Translations under genes and position numbers: made by a program
The notes under the pieces: generated by a model
What the model saw: the letters and a program-made list of their open reading frames with translations, nothing else
What the model was told of the DNA's origin: nothing
Databases searched by the model: none
DNA from: Stenotrophobium rhamnosiphilum
GTDB lineage: Bacteria > Pseudomonadota > Gammaproteobacteria > Nevskiales > Nevskiaceae
Assembly: GCF_003052265.1 (NCBI RefSeq)
Contig: NZ_QANS01000007.1
Coordinates: 124,001 to 188,000, forward strand
Direction of reading: 5' to 3'
DNA length: 64,000 nt
Shown here: positions 50,103 through 59,695 of the stretch, in pieces
Position numbering within the stretch: position 1 is the first letter of the stretch
How the letters are laid out: every line of letters starts with the position of its first letter

Positions 50103-51581
50103 ATGAAGCGGCGCATTACCCGACGTGATTTTATCCAGCAATCCAGCATGGCCGCGATATTGGCGATGACCGGTGGCTTGCCCGGCTGCTCAAGCTCATC
50201 ACCTGTTGGTGCCGACGGCGCTGCACTGCGTGCGCCCAACTCATTGCCTGATCCACTGCGTGCAGCGGGCGTCGCAGATGCAGCGCTGCCGTTTGATCAT
50301 GTGGTTGTAGTGATGATGGAGAATCACTCTTTCGATAACTATTTCGGTATGTTGTCGCAGCGTGGTCAGCCAAAGGCGGATGGCTTTAAGTTAGACGCTC
50401 GCGGCAAACCCACAAATCGCAATCCTGTTGAAGGCGGCTTCCAAAAATCTTTTCATCTGCAAGGCACTTGTCAGCCTGGCCGTGTGACGCAGAACTGGAA
50501 CAGCTCACACATCCAGATCAATGGCGGCAAGATGAATGGCTACGCCAAGACGGCGACGTCGGCGATGGGTTATTGGGATGAAAGCGATATCCCGTTTTAT
50601 TACTCACTCGCAAAAACTTTCTGTGTGGGCGATCGCTGCTTTGCGTCCGCACCTTGCCAGACTTATCCGAATCGCCGCTTTCTCTATTCCGGCACTGCAC
50701 AAGGCACGATTGCGACAGACACCTCCACTAATTTCACCTTGCCCGGGCCTGCGAATGGCACGTTGATGGACAAGATGACAGAGAACGGCGTGAGCTGGCG
50801 CAGCTATTTCACCGATCTTCCTGCGCTCGCCATCGTTCCGCAGAATCTGACCGATCACCCGCTGAATTTCTCGCCTGTTGCGCAGTTCTATGTCGACTGT
50901 GCGCTCGGCACTTTGCCGGCGGTTTCGTTTGTCGATCCGGAATTCAACGCCGTTAGCACGGTGGGTTCGCCGCTGTTCAGTTTCTTGAAAACTGCCAGCA
51001 CCAGCATTCCCGGCTTGCCACAAGATGTGATTGATCTTATCCGCAGTCTCGACAACAAGGTTAATGCGCAAGGTGGATCAGAAGAAAATCCGGATGACAT
51101 TTCTATCGGCGAAAATTTTGTTGCCTCCATCGTTAATGCAGTGATGGCTTCACCGAATTGGGCGCGCACGCTCTTGGTGTGGACGTATGACGAGCACGGC
51201 GGTTACTACGATCACGTGCCGCCTGCTCGCGTGCCTAAGCCCGACGATATTCCACCAAAGCTCAAAGATACGGACATTCAGGGTTCATACGACATCACTG
51301 GCATGCGTGTGCCGACCGTTGTTGTATCGCCTTATAGCAAGCCCAATGCAGTGACCAGCGTGGTGCACGATCACACTTCAATCATTGCGACGATTGCTGC
51401 CAAGTGGAATTTGCCTGCGCTGACGTATCGCGACGCAAACGCCAACACGCTGCTCGACTTTTTGGATTTGGAAAATCCGCCTGCGTTTATTCATCCGCCA
51501 ACTTTGGCGGCACCGTCTGATCTCAAGCTGATTCTTGAAGGATGCCAAGGCTTGCCGCCAGAGCCGGTGATTGAAACTTAG
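50103..51581 (+). CDS. Tat-exported phosphoesterase (phospholipase C/acid phosphatase family)
   Basis: A 492-residue protein with a Tat signal (KRRITRRDFIQQSSM) and a Cys in GGLPGCSSSS that could be lipidated. The phosphoesterase-family domain begins DHVVVVMMENHSFDNYFG (metal/nucleophile region) and ends with VWTYDEHGGYYDHVPP. It cleaves phosphodiesters or phosphomonoesters outside the cytoplasm. Related enzymes are phospholipase C and AcpA. The preceding 140 bp (49962-50102) hold its promoter region, with CAGGGAGATTCG before the ATG; no other gene is seen there. Confidence 0.92.
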   Translation: MKRRITRRDFIQQSSMAAILAMTGGLPGCSSSSPVGADGAALRAPNSLPDPLRAAGVADAALPFDHVVVVMMENHSFDNYFGMLSQRGQPKADGFKLDARGKPTNRNPVEGGFQKSFHLQGTCQPGRVTQNWNSSHIQINGGKMNGYAKTATSAMGYWDESDIPFYYSLAKTFCVGDRCFASAPCQTYPNRRFLYSGTAQGTIATDTSTNFTLPGPANGTLMDKMTENGVSWRSYFTDLPALAIVPQNLTDHPLNFSPVAQFYVDCALGTLPAVSFVDPEFNAVSTVGSPLFSFLKTASTSIPGLPQDVIDLIRSLDNKVNAQGGSEENPDDISIGENFVASIVNAVMASPNWARTLLVWTYDEHGGYYDHVPPARVPKPDDIPPKLKDTDIQGSYDITGMRVPTVVVSPYSKPNAVTSVVHDHTSIIATIAAKWNLPALTYRDANANTLLDFLDLENPPAFIHPPTLAAPSDLKLILEGCQGLPPEPVIET

Positions 51582-51603
51582 TGTTGAGTGATCGCCTATA
51601 TGC

Positions 51604-51635
51604 AAAAGGCCGCCCAAGGGCGGCCTTTTGTTTTT
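51604..51635 (+). terminator. Rho-independent terminator after the phosphoesterase
   Basis: AAAAGGCCGCCC and GGGCGGCCTTTT form a 12-bp stem with an AA loop, followed by GTTTTT. It lies 22 bp past the stop and fits an intrinsic terminator well. Confidence 0.9.
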
Positions 51636-51639
51636 AGTT

Positions 51640-51718
51640 GTCATCCCGATCATCGTGAGGGATCTTGCTTTAGCGAGACTTGAGTTACAGCAAGATTCCT
51701 CGCTGCGCTCGGAATGAC
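51640..51718. repeat. GTCATCCCGA-family inverted repeat
   Basis: Same family as 8826-8908; arms GTCATCCCGATCATCGTGAG and CTCGCTGCGCTCGGAATGAC. Between the convergent phosphoesterase and MFS genes. Confidence 0.87.
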
Positions 51719-51727
51719 ACAGTGTTT

Positions 51728-53056
51728 TTAAGTAATGCTTTCGTCGTCGCGTCTTTCTTCAAGGCTGCGGTTGATACGCAGCGCAAGCAGTGTCGCTGCA
51801 GCACCTGAGAGCAGATACAGGCCAACGTAACCCACGCCAAATTTGGTTGCGAGCATCAACGCGATCAGTGGCGCGAACGCAGCGCCCGTGAGCCAACCGA
51901 GATCAGACGTCAGCACCGCGCCGCTGTAGCGATACCGCGCGGAGAAGCTGGAGTTCACTGCGCCCGCAGCCTGTGCGTGCGAGAAGCCGAGCAATGCGAA
52001 GCCGAGCAGGATGAACATATAGCCGCCCATCGTGCTGCCCGACAGCAACACCGGCGTCCAGCCGCTGTAAACGCCGATCATCACCGCGCCAATCATCAGC
52101 GTGTTGCGGCGACCAATTTTGTCAGCCACTTTGCCGGAGATGATCATGCAAGGGATGGCGAGTGCCGCGCCGATAATTTGCACGAGCAAGAAGTCGGTCA
52201 GCGATTGCTTTGTAAACAACAGTGCCCATGACAGCGGGAACACCGTCACCAGATGGAACAGCGCGTAGCTGGCCAGCGGTGCAAAAGCGCCGAGTGCAAT
52301 GTTGTCGCCTTGCGTGCGAACCAGTTCGCGCAAGGGTGATGGTTCCAGTTCACGCGTCTTCAACAGCTGCGTGAATTCTGGCGTCATTACCAAACGCAGA
52401 CGCGCAAACAAAGTCACGACGTTAATTGAGAAGGCCACATAGAAGGGATAGCGCCAGCCCCAGCTGACGAAATCTTCTGTCGATAGCGCGCTGATCAGGT
52501 AGACGAACAATGCAGACGCAATGATGAAGCCAATCGGCGCGCCAAGCTGCGGAATCATCGCGTACCAACCGCGCTTGTTCTGTGGTGCGTTCAATGCGAG
52601 CAGTGAAGGCAGGCCGTCCCAGCTTCCGCCGAGTGCGATGCCCTGTGCGATGCGGAACAGCGCGAGCAGTACGATGGAGGCATTGCCGAGTTCAGCGTAG
52701 CCCGGCAAGAAGGCGATACCCGCCGTTGCGGTGCCGAGCATGAACAATGCAATCGTGAGTTTGGTGCCGCGTCCGTAGCGTTCGTGAATCACGCGGAAGA
52801 TCAGCGAGCCAATCGGGCGCGAGATAAACGCGAACGAGAAAACGATGAAGGAATACAGCGTGCCCGTCATCGCATCAGCGAATGGGAAGAACACCTGAGG
52901 GAACACCACAACCGAAGCAATGCCGAAGACGAAGAAATCGAAGAATTCGGAAATGCGGCCGATGATCACGCCGATGGCGATTTCGCTGGAACGCACTTTG
53001 ACGGGTTGAGCGTCGGCGGGCGTTTCGGCTGCAGGTGTGTGGTGAGCTGTAGACAT
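51728..53056 (-). CDS. MFS transporter, metabolite:H+ symporter-like
   Basis: A 442-residue protein with about twelve hydrophobic segments. The motif after helix 2 is FISRPIGSLIFRVIHERYGR, and FRIAQGIALGGSWDGLPSLL is the metabolite:H+ symporter signature. Residues 1-25 are a polar N-terminal tail. It imports an organic acid or similar substrate with protons. It is divergent from the oxidase operon and shares its 226-bp upstream region. Confidence 0.9.
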   Translation of the reverse strand: MSTAHHTPAAETPADAQPVKVRSSEIAIGVIIGRISEFFDFFVFGIASVVVFPQVFFPFADAMTGTLYSFIVFSFAFISRPIGSLIFRVIHERYGRGTKLTIALFMLGTATAGIAFLPGYAELGNASIVLLALFRIAQGIALGGSWDGLPSLLALNAPQNKRGWYAMIPQLGAPIGFIIASALFVYLISALSTEDFVSWGWRYPFYVAFSINVVTLFARLRLVMTPEFTQLLKTRELEPSPLRELVRTQGDNIALGAFAPLASYALFHLVTVFPLSWALLFTKQSLTDFLLVQIIGAALAIPCMIISGKVADKIGRRNTLMIGAVMIGVYSGWTPVLLSGSTMGGYMFILLGFALLGFSHAQAAGAVNSSFSARYRYSGAVLTSDLGWLTGAAFAPLIALMLATKFGVGYVGLYLLSGAAATLLALRINRSLEERRDDESIT

Positions 53057-53170
53057 TCAAACTCTCGAGTGACTTTTAATTTCGTCGCAGGCGTGTAGAT
53101 AATGCCAACACGTCATGCAACTACTATAGTGAGACGTCGCCGCATTTCCCAATGCAAGGCTCGGTACTTA

Positions 53171-53283
53171 GGGGGTCCTACAGCCGTAGCCGGGACCATT
53201 CCAGCGCTTACCCTCGCATGGATTGCGGCAACGAGCCATTGGACAAAACGTCCAATCGCGCAATATGCCCGGGGGTCCTATAG
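53171..53283. promoter_or_regulatory. Repeated GGGGGTCCTA(C/T)AG and ATTGGAC palindrome upstream of cyoA
   Basis: GGGGGTCCTACAG at 53171-53183 and GGGGGTCCTATAG at 53271-53283 are 13-bp direct copies 100 bp apart. Between them ATTGGAC-AAAAC-GTCCAAT (53238-53256) is an exact inverted repeat. The second copy reaches the proposed GTG start of cyoA and could also serve as its Shine-Dalgarno. Binding proteins are unknown; RegA or an oxygen regulator is possible. Confidence 0.5.
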
Positions 53284-54404
53284 TGAAAGCCCATCCAAAC
53301 CGACTGTGCGCCATGTTGTTTCGATTCTTGCGCGGCATGTTGTTGCTTTCGCTGGCAGTTTTCCTGGCCGGCTGTAAGTCTGTGGTGCTGTCGCCTTCTG
53401 GCGATATCGCGCAACAGCAGGGCAACCTAGTGATTGTCTCCACTGTTCTGATGCTGCTGATCATCGTTCCGGTGATGATCCTGACGGCTTGGTTCGCCTG
53501 GCGTTATCGCGCTTCGAACACCGAAGCGACCTACGATCCTGACTGGCATCACTCGACCTCGGTGGAGTTGGGCATCTGGGCGGCCCCACTGTTGATCGTG
53601 ATCGCACTCGGCGCCGTGACCTGGATTACCACGCACACGCTTGACCCTTTCCGTCCTCTGGCGCGCATCAGCGCTACGCAGACGCTGGCTAAAGATGTGA
53701 AGCCACTACAAGTGCAAGTTGTCGCACTCGATTGGAAATGGCTGTTCATCTATCCCGACTACGGCATCGCCACGGTCAATGAACTCGCTGCACCAATCGA
53801 CACGCCGATCAATTTCCAGATCACCTCGTCAACGGTGATGAACTCTTTCTATATTCCAGCGCTTGCCGGCCAGATTTACGCCATGCCCGCAATGGAAACC
53901 AAGTTGCACGCGGTCATCAACAAGATCGGCAACTACGAAGGCTTCTCGGCTAACTACAGCGGCGCGGGTTTCTCGGGCATGAAATTCCGCTTCCACGGCA
54001 TGAGCAAAGAAGAGTTCGAAGCTTGGATCCAGAAGAACAAAGACGCAGGCAACAAGCTTGATCGCCCGACGTATCAGGCACTGGAAAAACCTAGCGAGCG
54101 CGAAGCTGTGCGTCGTTACGCGCAGATTGATCCCAAGCTCTACGACGCCATCCTTAATCTCTGCGTTGATCCCAACAAGATGTGTCAGCGCGACATGATG
54201 GCCATCGACGCGAAAGGCGGCCTCGGCTTGGCGGGCGTCTACAACGTGGGTCGTCTGGCTTATGACCGTCCACGCGCGCGTGGCCATGGTGAGTCTGAAG
54301 CTGAACGCGCTTATGTGTTGTCGCTCTGCACGATTGATCGCAGCGCCAACCCGACGTCTTTATCACTGACCGCGCAGCCTTTGAGCGCGGCCGTTATTCG
54401 CTGA
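53283..54404 (+). CDS. cyoA: Quinol oxidase subunit II
   Basis: From GTG 53283 (373 residues); the frame is open to 53223 (TTG), and ATG 53313 is the next choice. A lipoprotein signal (MLLLSLAVFLAGCK), two membrane helices (VSTVLMLLIIVPVMILTAWF and APLLIVIALGAVTWITTHTL) and a cupredoxin domain follow. The CuA ligand motif of cytochrome c oxidases is absent (SANYSGAGFSGMKF instead), so the enzyme takes electrons from quinol. KWLFIYPDYGIATVNEL is the conserved strand. A COX-aromatic-rich tail ends the protein. Confidence 0.93.
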   Translation: MKAHPNRLCAMLFRFLRGMLLLSLAVFLAGCKSVVLSPSGDIAQQQGNLVIVSTVLMLLIIVPVMILTAWFAWRYRASNTEATYDPDWHHSTSVELGIWAAPLLIVIALGAVTWITTHTLDPFRPLARISATQTLAKDVKPLQVQVVALDWKWLFIYPDYGIATVNELAAPIDTPINFQITSSTVMNSFYIPALAGQIYAMPAMETKLHAVINKIGNYEGFSANYSGAGFSGMKFRFHGMSKEEFEAWIQKNKDAGNKLDRPTYQALEKPSEREAVRRYAQIDPKLYDAILNLCVDPNKMCQRDMMAIDAKGGLGLAGVYNVGRLAYDRPRARGHGESEAERAYVLSLCTIDRSANPTSLSLTAQPLSAAVIR

Positions 54405-54440
54405 TCGGCGTAGACCGATCCCGCGCTTCGAGATCTAACG

Positions 54441-56447
54441 ATGCACGAAACGACAAGTAATCTGCAGCAACTTCTTCTCGGCCGTTTGGGCTGGGAGGCG
54501 ATCCCGCTGCACGAGCCCATTCTGCTGATGACGTTTGCGATGGTCGCTGTCGTCGGCCTCGCCGTTGTGGCGTGGATCACCAAGATTGGCAAGTGGAATT
54601 ATCTCTGGACCGAATGGTTCACCAGCATCGATCACAAGAAGATCGGCATCATGTACATCGTGCTGGCCCTCGTGATGTTGATGCGTGGTTTTGCAGATGC
54701 GCTGATGATGCGTCTGCAGCAGGCAATGGCTTTTGGTGACGCTGTTGGTTATCTGCCACCACATCACTACGACCAGATCTTCACCGCTCACGGCGTGATC
54801 ATGATCTTCTTCGTCGCCATGCCGTTGGTAGTGGGCTTGATGAACATCGTGGTGCCATTGCAGATCGGCGCACGCGACGTGGCTTTCCCGTTCTTGAATA
54901 ACTTCAGCTTCTGGATGACCGTGTCTGGCGCTGTGCTGGTGATGATGTCGCTGTTTGTTGGCGAGTTCGCACGCACGGGTTGGTTGGCGTATCCGCCTTT
55001 ATCGGGGATCGCTTACAGTCCCGATGTCGGTGTCGATTACTACATATGGTCGCTACAGCTAGCGGGTATAGGAACCTTACTGTCGGGCATCAACTTCATG
55101 GTCACCATCATCAAGATGCGTGCGCCTGGTATGACGTTGATGAAGATGCCGGTATTCACTTGGACTGCGCTTTGCACCAACGTACTGATCGTCGCCGCGT
55201 TCCCAGTGTTGACCGCTGTGTTGGGTTTGCTGTCGCTGGATCGCTATGCCGGCACCAACTTCTTCACCAATGATTTTGGCGGCAACGCCATGATGTATGT
55301 GAACCTGATTTGGATCTGGGGTCACCCAGAGGTTTACATCCTGATCCTGCCTTTGTTCGGCGTGTTCTCAGAAGTGGTCGCAGCATTCAGCGGTAAAAAA
55401 CTGTTCGGCTATGCGTCGATGGTTTACGCCACGATTGTGATCACGATCCTCGCGTACCTCGTGTGGTTGCATCACTTCTTCACGATGGGCTCAGGCGCGA
55501 GTGTGAACTCGTTCTTCGGCATCACCACGATGATCATCTCGATCCCGACGGGCGCGAAGATGTTCAACTGGTTGTTCACCATGTATCGCGGCCGCATCAA
55601 GTTTGAAGTACCGATGCTGTGGACGATGGGCTTCATGTTCACCTTCGCTATCGGTGGTATGACCGGCGTGTTGCTCGCCGTGCCACCAGCTGACTTCGTG
55701 CTGCACAACTCGCTGTTCCTGATTGCGCACTTCCATAACGTGATCATCGGTGGCGTGTTGTTCGGTGGCTTTGCCGCGATCAACTTCTGGTTCCCTAAAG
55801 CAATAGGCTTCAAGCTCGATGCGTTCTGGGGCAAGGTCTCGTTCTGGTTCTGGATCTCGGGCTTCTGGTTCGCCTTCACGCCGCTCTACATTCTCGGCCT
55901 GATGGGTGTGACGCGTCGTCTCAGCCACTTCGATGATCCGAGTCTGCAGATCTGGTTCATCATCGCTGCCTTCGGCGCCGTGCTGATCCTGTTCGGTATT
56001 CTCGCCATGCTCGTGCAGATCTTCGTCAGCATTCGCAATCGCGAAGCGCTGCGTGATCACACTGGCGATCCATGGGGTGGCCGTACATTGGAGTGGTCGA
56101 CTTCATCGCCACCACCACCGTACAACTTCGCCTTCACGCCGCGCGTGCATGACCTCGATGCATGGTCGGATATGAAGAAGCGTGGCTATGTGCGTCCGAC
56201 CAAGGGCTTCATCGCCATCCACATGCCCAAGAACACCGCGGCCGGTATGGTGCTGGCGGGTCTGGCGACGGTGTTTGGTTTCGCAATGATCTGGCAGATT
56301 TGGTGGTTGGTCATCACCTCGTTCGTGGTGACGGTTGGCGCTGCCATCGTTCACACCTTCAACAATGACCGCGATTACTACATCCCGGCCGAAGAAGTCG
56401 CGCGCATTGAAGATGCACGTACTCAGCAACTCGCAGGGCAGGCTTAA
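54441..56447 (+). CDS. cyoB: Quinol oxidase subunit I
   Basis: A 668-residue heme-copper oxidase core with about 15 helices. Low-spin heme ligand His in IFTAHGVIM; CuB ligands in [11 protein letters not shown] (with the cross-linked Tyr) and WLHHFFTM; heme pair in [12 protein letters not shown]. It reduces O2 to water and pumps protons in the inner membrane. Length and motifs fit CyoB. The gap to cyoA is 36 bp, and to cyoC 2 bp. Confidence 0.97.
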   Translation: MHETTSNLQQLLLGRLGWEAIPLHEPILLMTFAMVAVVGLAVVAWITKIGKWNYLWTEWFTSIDHKKIGIMYIVLALVMLMRGFADALMMRLQQAMAFGDAVGYLPPHHYDQIFTAHGVIMIFFVAMPLVVGLMNIVVPLQIGARDVAFPFLNNFSFWMTVSGAVLVMMSLFVGEFARTGWLAYPPLSGIAYSPDVGVDYYIWSLQLAGIGTLLSGINFMVTIIKMRAPGMTLMKMPVFTWTALCTNVLIVAAFPVLTAVLGLLSLDRYAGTNFFTNDFGGNAMMYVNLIWIWGHPEVYILILPLFGVFSEVVAAFSGKKLFGYASMVYATIVITILAYLVWLHHFFTMGSGASVNSFFGITTMIISIPTGAKMFNWLFTMYRGRIKFEVPMLWTMGFMFTFAIGGMTGVLLAVPPADFVLHNSLFLIAHFHNVIIGGVLFGGFAAINFWFPKAIGFKLDAFWGKVSFWFWISGFWFAFTPLYILGLMGVTRRLSHFDDPSLQIWFIIAAFGAVLILFGILAMLVQIFVSIRNREALRDHTGDPWGGRTLEWSTSSPPPPYNFAFTPRVHDLDAWSDMKKRGYVRPTKGFIAIHMPKNTAAGMVLAGLATVFGFAMIWQIWWLVITSFVVTVGAAIVHTFNNDRDYYIPAEEVARIEDARTQQLAGQA

Positions 56448-56449
56448 TC

Positions 56450-57073
56450 ATGGCGAATACTGCAACTATGAATAATGCTTCGGCTCAGGAGTTTTACCTG
56501 ACCGAAGAGCATCACGTCGAAAACGGCACGATGCTGGGCTTCTGGCTGTATCTGATGAGCGACTGTCTCATCTTCGCTTGCTTGTTCGCGATGTACGGCG
56601 TGCTCGGCGCGAACTACGCCGCAGGCCCGAGCCCGAAAGATCTGTTTGATCTTGAGCTGGTCGCGCTCAACACCTCGATGCTGTTGTTGTCGTCGATCAC
56701 CTATGGCTTCGCGATGCTGGAAATGGCACGCAAGCGCAAGACGGCAACGCTGATGTGGCTCGCCATCACTGGCTGCTTTGGTCTGGCTTTTCTTGGCATT
56801 GAGCTTTACGAGTTTCATCACCTGATTCATGAAGGCGCAGGCCCGCAGCGCAGTGCGTTCTTGTCGGCGTTCTTCACGCTGGTCGGCACGCACGGTCTGC
56901 ACGTCACCTTTGGTTGCATTTGGTTGGTGACGTTGATGGTGCAGTTGCACAAGAACGGCTTCACGACCGTGATGCGCCGCCGTCTCAATTGCCTCAGCTT
57001 GTTCTGGCACTTCCTCGACGTCGTATGGATCGGCGTCTTCACCTTCGTCTATCTGCTGGGAGTGCTGAGATGA
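56450..57073 (+). CDS. cyoC: Quinol oxidase subunit III
   Basis: A 207-residue membrane protein: GFWLYLMSDCLIFACLFAMY, MLLLSSITYGFAMLEMARKR and FTLVGTHGLHVTFGCIWLVT, all CyoC motifs; five helices. It stabilises subunit I. It starts 2 bp after cyoB and overlaps cyoD by ATGA. Confidence 0.95.
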   Translation: MANTATMNNASAQEFYLTEEHHVENGTMLGFWLYLMSDCLIFACLFAMYGVLGANYAAGPSPKDLFDLELVALNTSMLLLSSITYGFAMLEMARKRKTATLMWLAITGCFGLAFLGIELYEFHHLIHEGAGPQRSAFLSAFFTLVGTHGLHVTFGCIWLVTLMVQLHKNGFTTVMRRRLNCLSLFWHFLDVVWIGVFTFVYLLGVLR

Positions 57074-57477
57074 GCGCCGTATCGCATAACCACGATGATC
57101 TAGTCCACGGTCACGATGACCACGGCCATGGTCACGACGAGGGGATGCCGCACGTTACCTTCAAGGGTTACATGACCGGCTTCATCTTGTCCGTCATCCT
57201 CACCGCGATTCCGTTCTGGCTGGTGATGGCAAAAGTAATCCCTGACAACAAAGTCACCGTCGCGATTGTGTTGGGCTTTGCAGTCATACAGGTTCTTGTG
57301 CACATGGTGTACTTCCTCCATCTCGACACGACGTCGGAAGGTGGCTGGAACATGCTGGCGCTGATCTTTACCGCGATGTTGCTGGTGATCATGTTCGCCG
57401 GATCGCTGTGGGTCATGTATCACATGAATGCCAACATGATGCCGGTGTCTGTCGAAGACATGCGGAATATGCCGTAG
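57070..57477 (+). CDS. cyoD: Quinol oxidase subunit IV
   Basis: A 135-residue protein starting at 57070 in the ATGA overlap with cyoC. A His/Asp-rich N-terminus (HNHDDLVHGHDDHGHGHDEG), unusual for CyoD, precedes three helices (MTGFILSVILTAIPFWLVMA, VAIVLGFAVIQVLVHMVYFL, MLALIFTAMLLVIMFAGSLW). It helps assemble the oxidase; the His-rich tail may hold copper (inference). Confidence 0.92.
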   Translation: MSAVSHNHDDLVHGHDDHGHGHDEGMPHVTFKGYMTGFILSVILTAIPFWLVMAKVIPDNKVTVAIVLGFAVIQVLVHMVYFLHLDTTSEGGWNMLALIFTAMLLVIMFAGSLWVMYHMNANMMPVSVEDMRNMP

Positions 57478-57479
57478 CT

Positions 57480-58208
57480 ATGAGCGAGGCGACGAAACGT
57501 TCGTCGCTGGGTTTGGTGCTGGCGTTAGTTTTCGCCAGCGCCGCTTTCCTCAGTTTTATTGCGCTCGGCACCTGGCAAGTTAAACGCCTCGCATGGAAGC
57601 TCGATCTCATCGAGCGTGTCAATCAACGTGTCAACGCTGCGCCCGTCGTGCCACCTGCAAAAGCACAGTGGGCGAGTGTGGGCATTAATGATGAGTACAC
57701 ACACGTTTGCGTCAGTGGCGAATATCGCCACGATCACGAAACTTATGTGCAAGCCGTCACTGTGCGTGGTCCCGGTGATTGGGTGCTGACGCCGCTGCAG
57801 AGCGCAGATGGCACGGTGGTGCTGATCAATCGTGGCTTTGTCACTGCCGAACAAAAATCCCCAACCTCGCGCGACAAGGCTCAAGTCGCGGGTGTGGTTA
57901 AAGTCTGCGGCTTACTGCGCCTGACCGAACCCAGCGGTGGATTCCTGCGGCGTAACGATCCCACCCAAGCACGCTGGTTTTCCCGCGATGTCGTCGCCAT
58001 TGCTGCGACGCAATATTTGCCGATGCAGAACGTCGCTCCGTATTTCATTGATGCTGATGCTGCAGCCAACCCCGGCGGAGTCCCCCTCGGCGGCCTGACC
58101 GTAGTCCGCTTCCATAACAGCCATCTGGTTTATGCCATCACCTGGTATGGCTTGGCTTTGTTGACCTTGGTAGCTGGAGTTGTGGTTGTTCGTTACGGTC
58201 GTCGCTGA
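57480..58208 (+). CDS. SURF1 family oxidase assembly protein
   Basis: A 242-residue protein from ATG 57480, 2 bp after cyoD; the longer frame from 57408 overlaps cyoD. SURF1 build: N-terminal helix LGLVLALVFASAAFLSFIAL with GTWQVKRLAWKLDLI, the loop VQAVTVRGPGDWVLTPLQ, and C-terminal LVYAITWYGLALLTLVAGVV. It helps insert heme into heme-copper oxidases. Its place right after cyoABCD supports this. No cyoE (heme o synthase) is in the operon. Confidence 0.93.
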   Translation: MSEATKRSSLGLVLALVFASAAFLSFIALGTWQVKRLAWKLDLIERVNQRVNAAPVVPPAKAQWASVGINDEYTHVCVSGEYRHDHETYVQAVTVRGPGDWVLTPLQSADGTVVLINRGFVTAEQKSPTSRDKAQVAGVVKVCGLLRLTEPSGGFLRRNDPTQARWFSRDVVAIAATQYLPMQNVAPYFIDADAAANPGGVPLGGLTVVRFHNSHLVYAITWYGLALLTLVAGVVVVRYGRR

Positions 58209-58212
58209 TCAT

Positions 58213-58321
58213 GTAGGAGCGCCTCGGCAATTGCTCCTGCGTTGCTCTACCGAGGGGCATCCATGCCCTCGTCTTAGGCGCGATGGTTTCGGCACCAATC
58301 GCGCCTAAGAGGCGCTCCTAC
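58213..58321. repeat. GTAGGAGCGCC-type repeat with a nested module
   Basis: Outer arms GTAGGAGCGCCTC and AGAGGCGCTCCTAC, a second inner palindrome (TTAGGCGCGAT...ATCGCGCCTAA), and between them, at 58223-58272, the roughly 50-bp module that is also inside the repeat at 36308-36440, in reverse. It separates the oxidase operon from regB. Confidence 0.85.
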
Positions 58322-58360
58322 CGATTCTCAAAGTGGTGCATGGCGCTAAACTACGGCGGT

Positions 58361-59695
58361 ATGACAACCGCCAACCATATTCACCCCTCCATGCGCCGCA
58401 CCCGGCCGATGCTCGACCCGGCTGGCGTCAAGAACATGAAGCAGCTGATCGACCTGCGCTGGATCGCAGTGATCGGCCAGATCATCACCATCGTTTTCAC
58501 GCAGTGGGTGTTTCACATCCCGCTGCCGGTGGAATTGATGATCGGCATTTTGAGTTCGCTGATCGGCCTCAATCTACTGAGCCTGTTCCGTTGGTACACG
58601 CTGCCTAGCGCCAGCAATTTGGAGTTGATGACGGGCTTCTTGATTGACGTCGGCGCGCTCACGGCGCTGCTTTATCTCAGTGGAGGCGCTACCAATCCGT
58701 TCGTGTTTTTGTATCCGCTGCAGTTGGCGCTGGCCGCTGTGCTGTTGGCATCGTGGTCGACGTGGACGCTGGTCGGTATCACCTCCATCTGCTTCGCGGG
58801 CCTCACACGTTTCTATGTGCCGTTGCAGTTGCCTGCCGGTGGCGTAGAGCAGTTGTTCGATCTGCATATCATCGGCATGTGGATTTGTTTTGTGCTCGAT
58901 GCTGTGCTGCTGATCGTGTTCATGAGCCGCATCAATCGTAATCTACGTGAACGCGATGCCAACCTTGCTGGCATGCGTCAGCGCGCGGCAGAAGAAGATC
59001 ACATCGTCCGCATGGGCTTGCTCGCCTCTGGCGCTGCACACGAACTCGGTACGCCGCTGGCAACGCTGGCCGTCACGCTGAATGACTGGCGTCGCATGCC
59101 GCAATTCAAGAATGATCCTGAAATGCTGCAAGAGATCGGCGAGTTGCAGCACGAGTTGGATCGCTGCAAGACCATCGTCAGCGGCATTCTGATGTCTTCC
59201 GGTGAAGCGCGCGGCGGATCAATTGTTGTGACGAACGCATCGGATTTCGTCATTGATCTGGTCCGTGAATGGTCCAGCTCACGTAACTCCAAGGCGCTCA
59301 AGTACGGACGCTTTGCCGGTGAAGATTGCCGTATTGTTTCTGACTCCGCGCTCAAACAGATCATCTCGAATGTTTTGGATAACGCAGCAGAAGTCTCGCC
59401 AGAGTGGGTCAAGCTCACGGCCACGCATGCTGATGGCATGTTCACGATCACCGTGCGCGATCGTGGCCCCGGCTTTACGCCAGAGATTCTTGAAAACCTC
59501 GGCAAGCCCTATCAATCCACCAAAGGCAAAGTCGGCGGCGGTCTCGGCTTGTTCCTGGTGATGAACATCGTACGCAAGCTCGGCGGCAGCATGAGCGCGG
59601 AGAACGGCGAAGAGGGCGGCGCCATCGTGACGCTACAGATGCCGATGGATGCGCTGTCGATGGAGGACGAAGATGTCGGACACATCTGGGTCTGA
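58361..59695 (+). CDS. regB: RegB-type redox sensor histidine kinase
   Basis: A 444-residue kinase from ATG 58361; the frame is open to 58283 but that part is repeat. Six membrane helices, with SGGATNPFVFLYPL (107-120) matching the quinone-binding loop of RegB/PrrB. H227 is the phosphorylation site in GAAHELGTPLAT. C269 in HELDRCKTIVSGIL is at the place of the redox-active Cys of RegB. ATPase boxes: VLDNAAEVSPEW, RDRGPGFTPEIL, GGGLGLFLVMNIV. It overlaps regA by 23 bp. Confidence 0.94.
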   Translation: MTTANHIHPSMRRTRPMLDPAGVKNMKQLIDLRWIAVIGQIITIVFTQWVFHIPLPVELMIGILSSLIGLNLLSLFRWYTLPSASNLELMTGFLIDVGALTALLYLSGGATNPFVFLYPLQLALAAVLLASWSTWTLVGITSICFAGLTRFYVPLQLPAGGVEQLFDLHIIGMWICFVLDAVLLIVFMSRINRNLRERDANLAGMRQRAAEEDHIVRMGLLASGAAHELGTPLATLAVTLNDWRRMPQFKNDPEMLQEIGELQHELDRCKTIVSGILMSSGEARGGSIVVTNASDFVIDLVREWSSSRNSKALKYGRFAGEDCRIVSDSALKQIISNVLDNAAEVSPEWVKLTATHADGMFTITVRDRGPGFTPEILENLGKPYQSTKGKVGGGLGLFLVMNIVRKLGGSMSAENGEEGGAIVTLQMPMDALSMEDEDVGHIWV

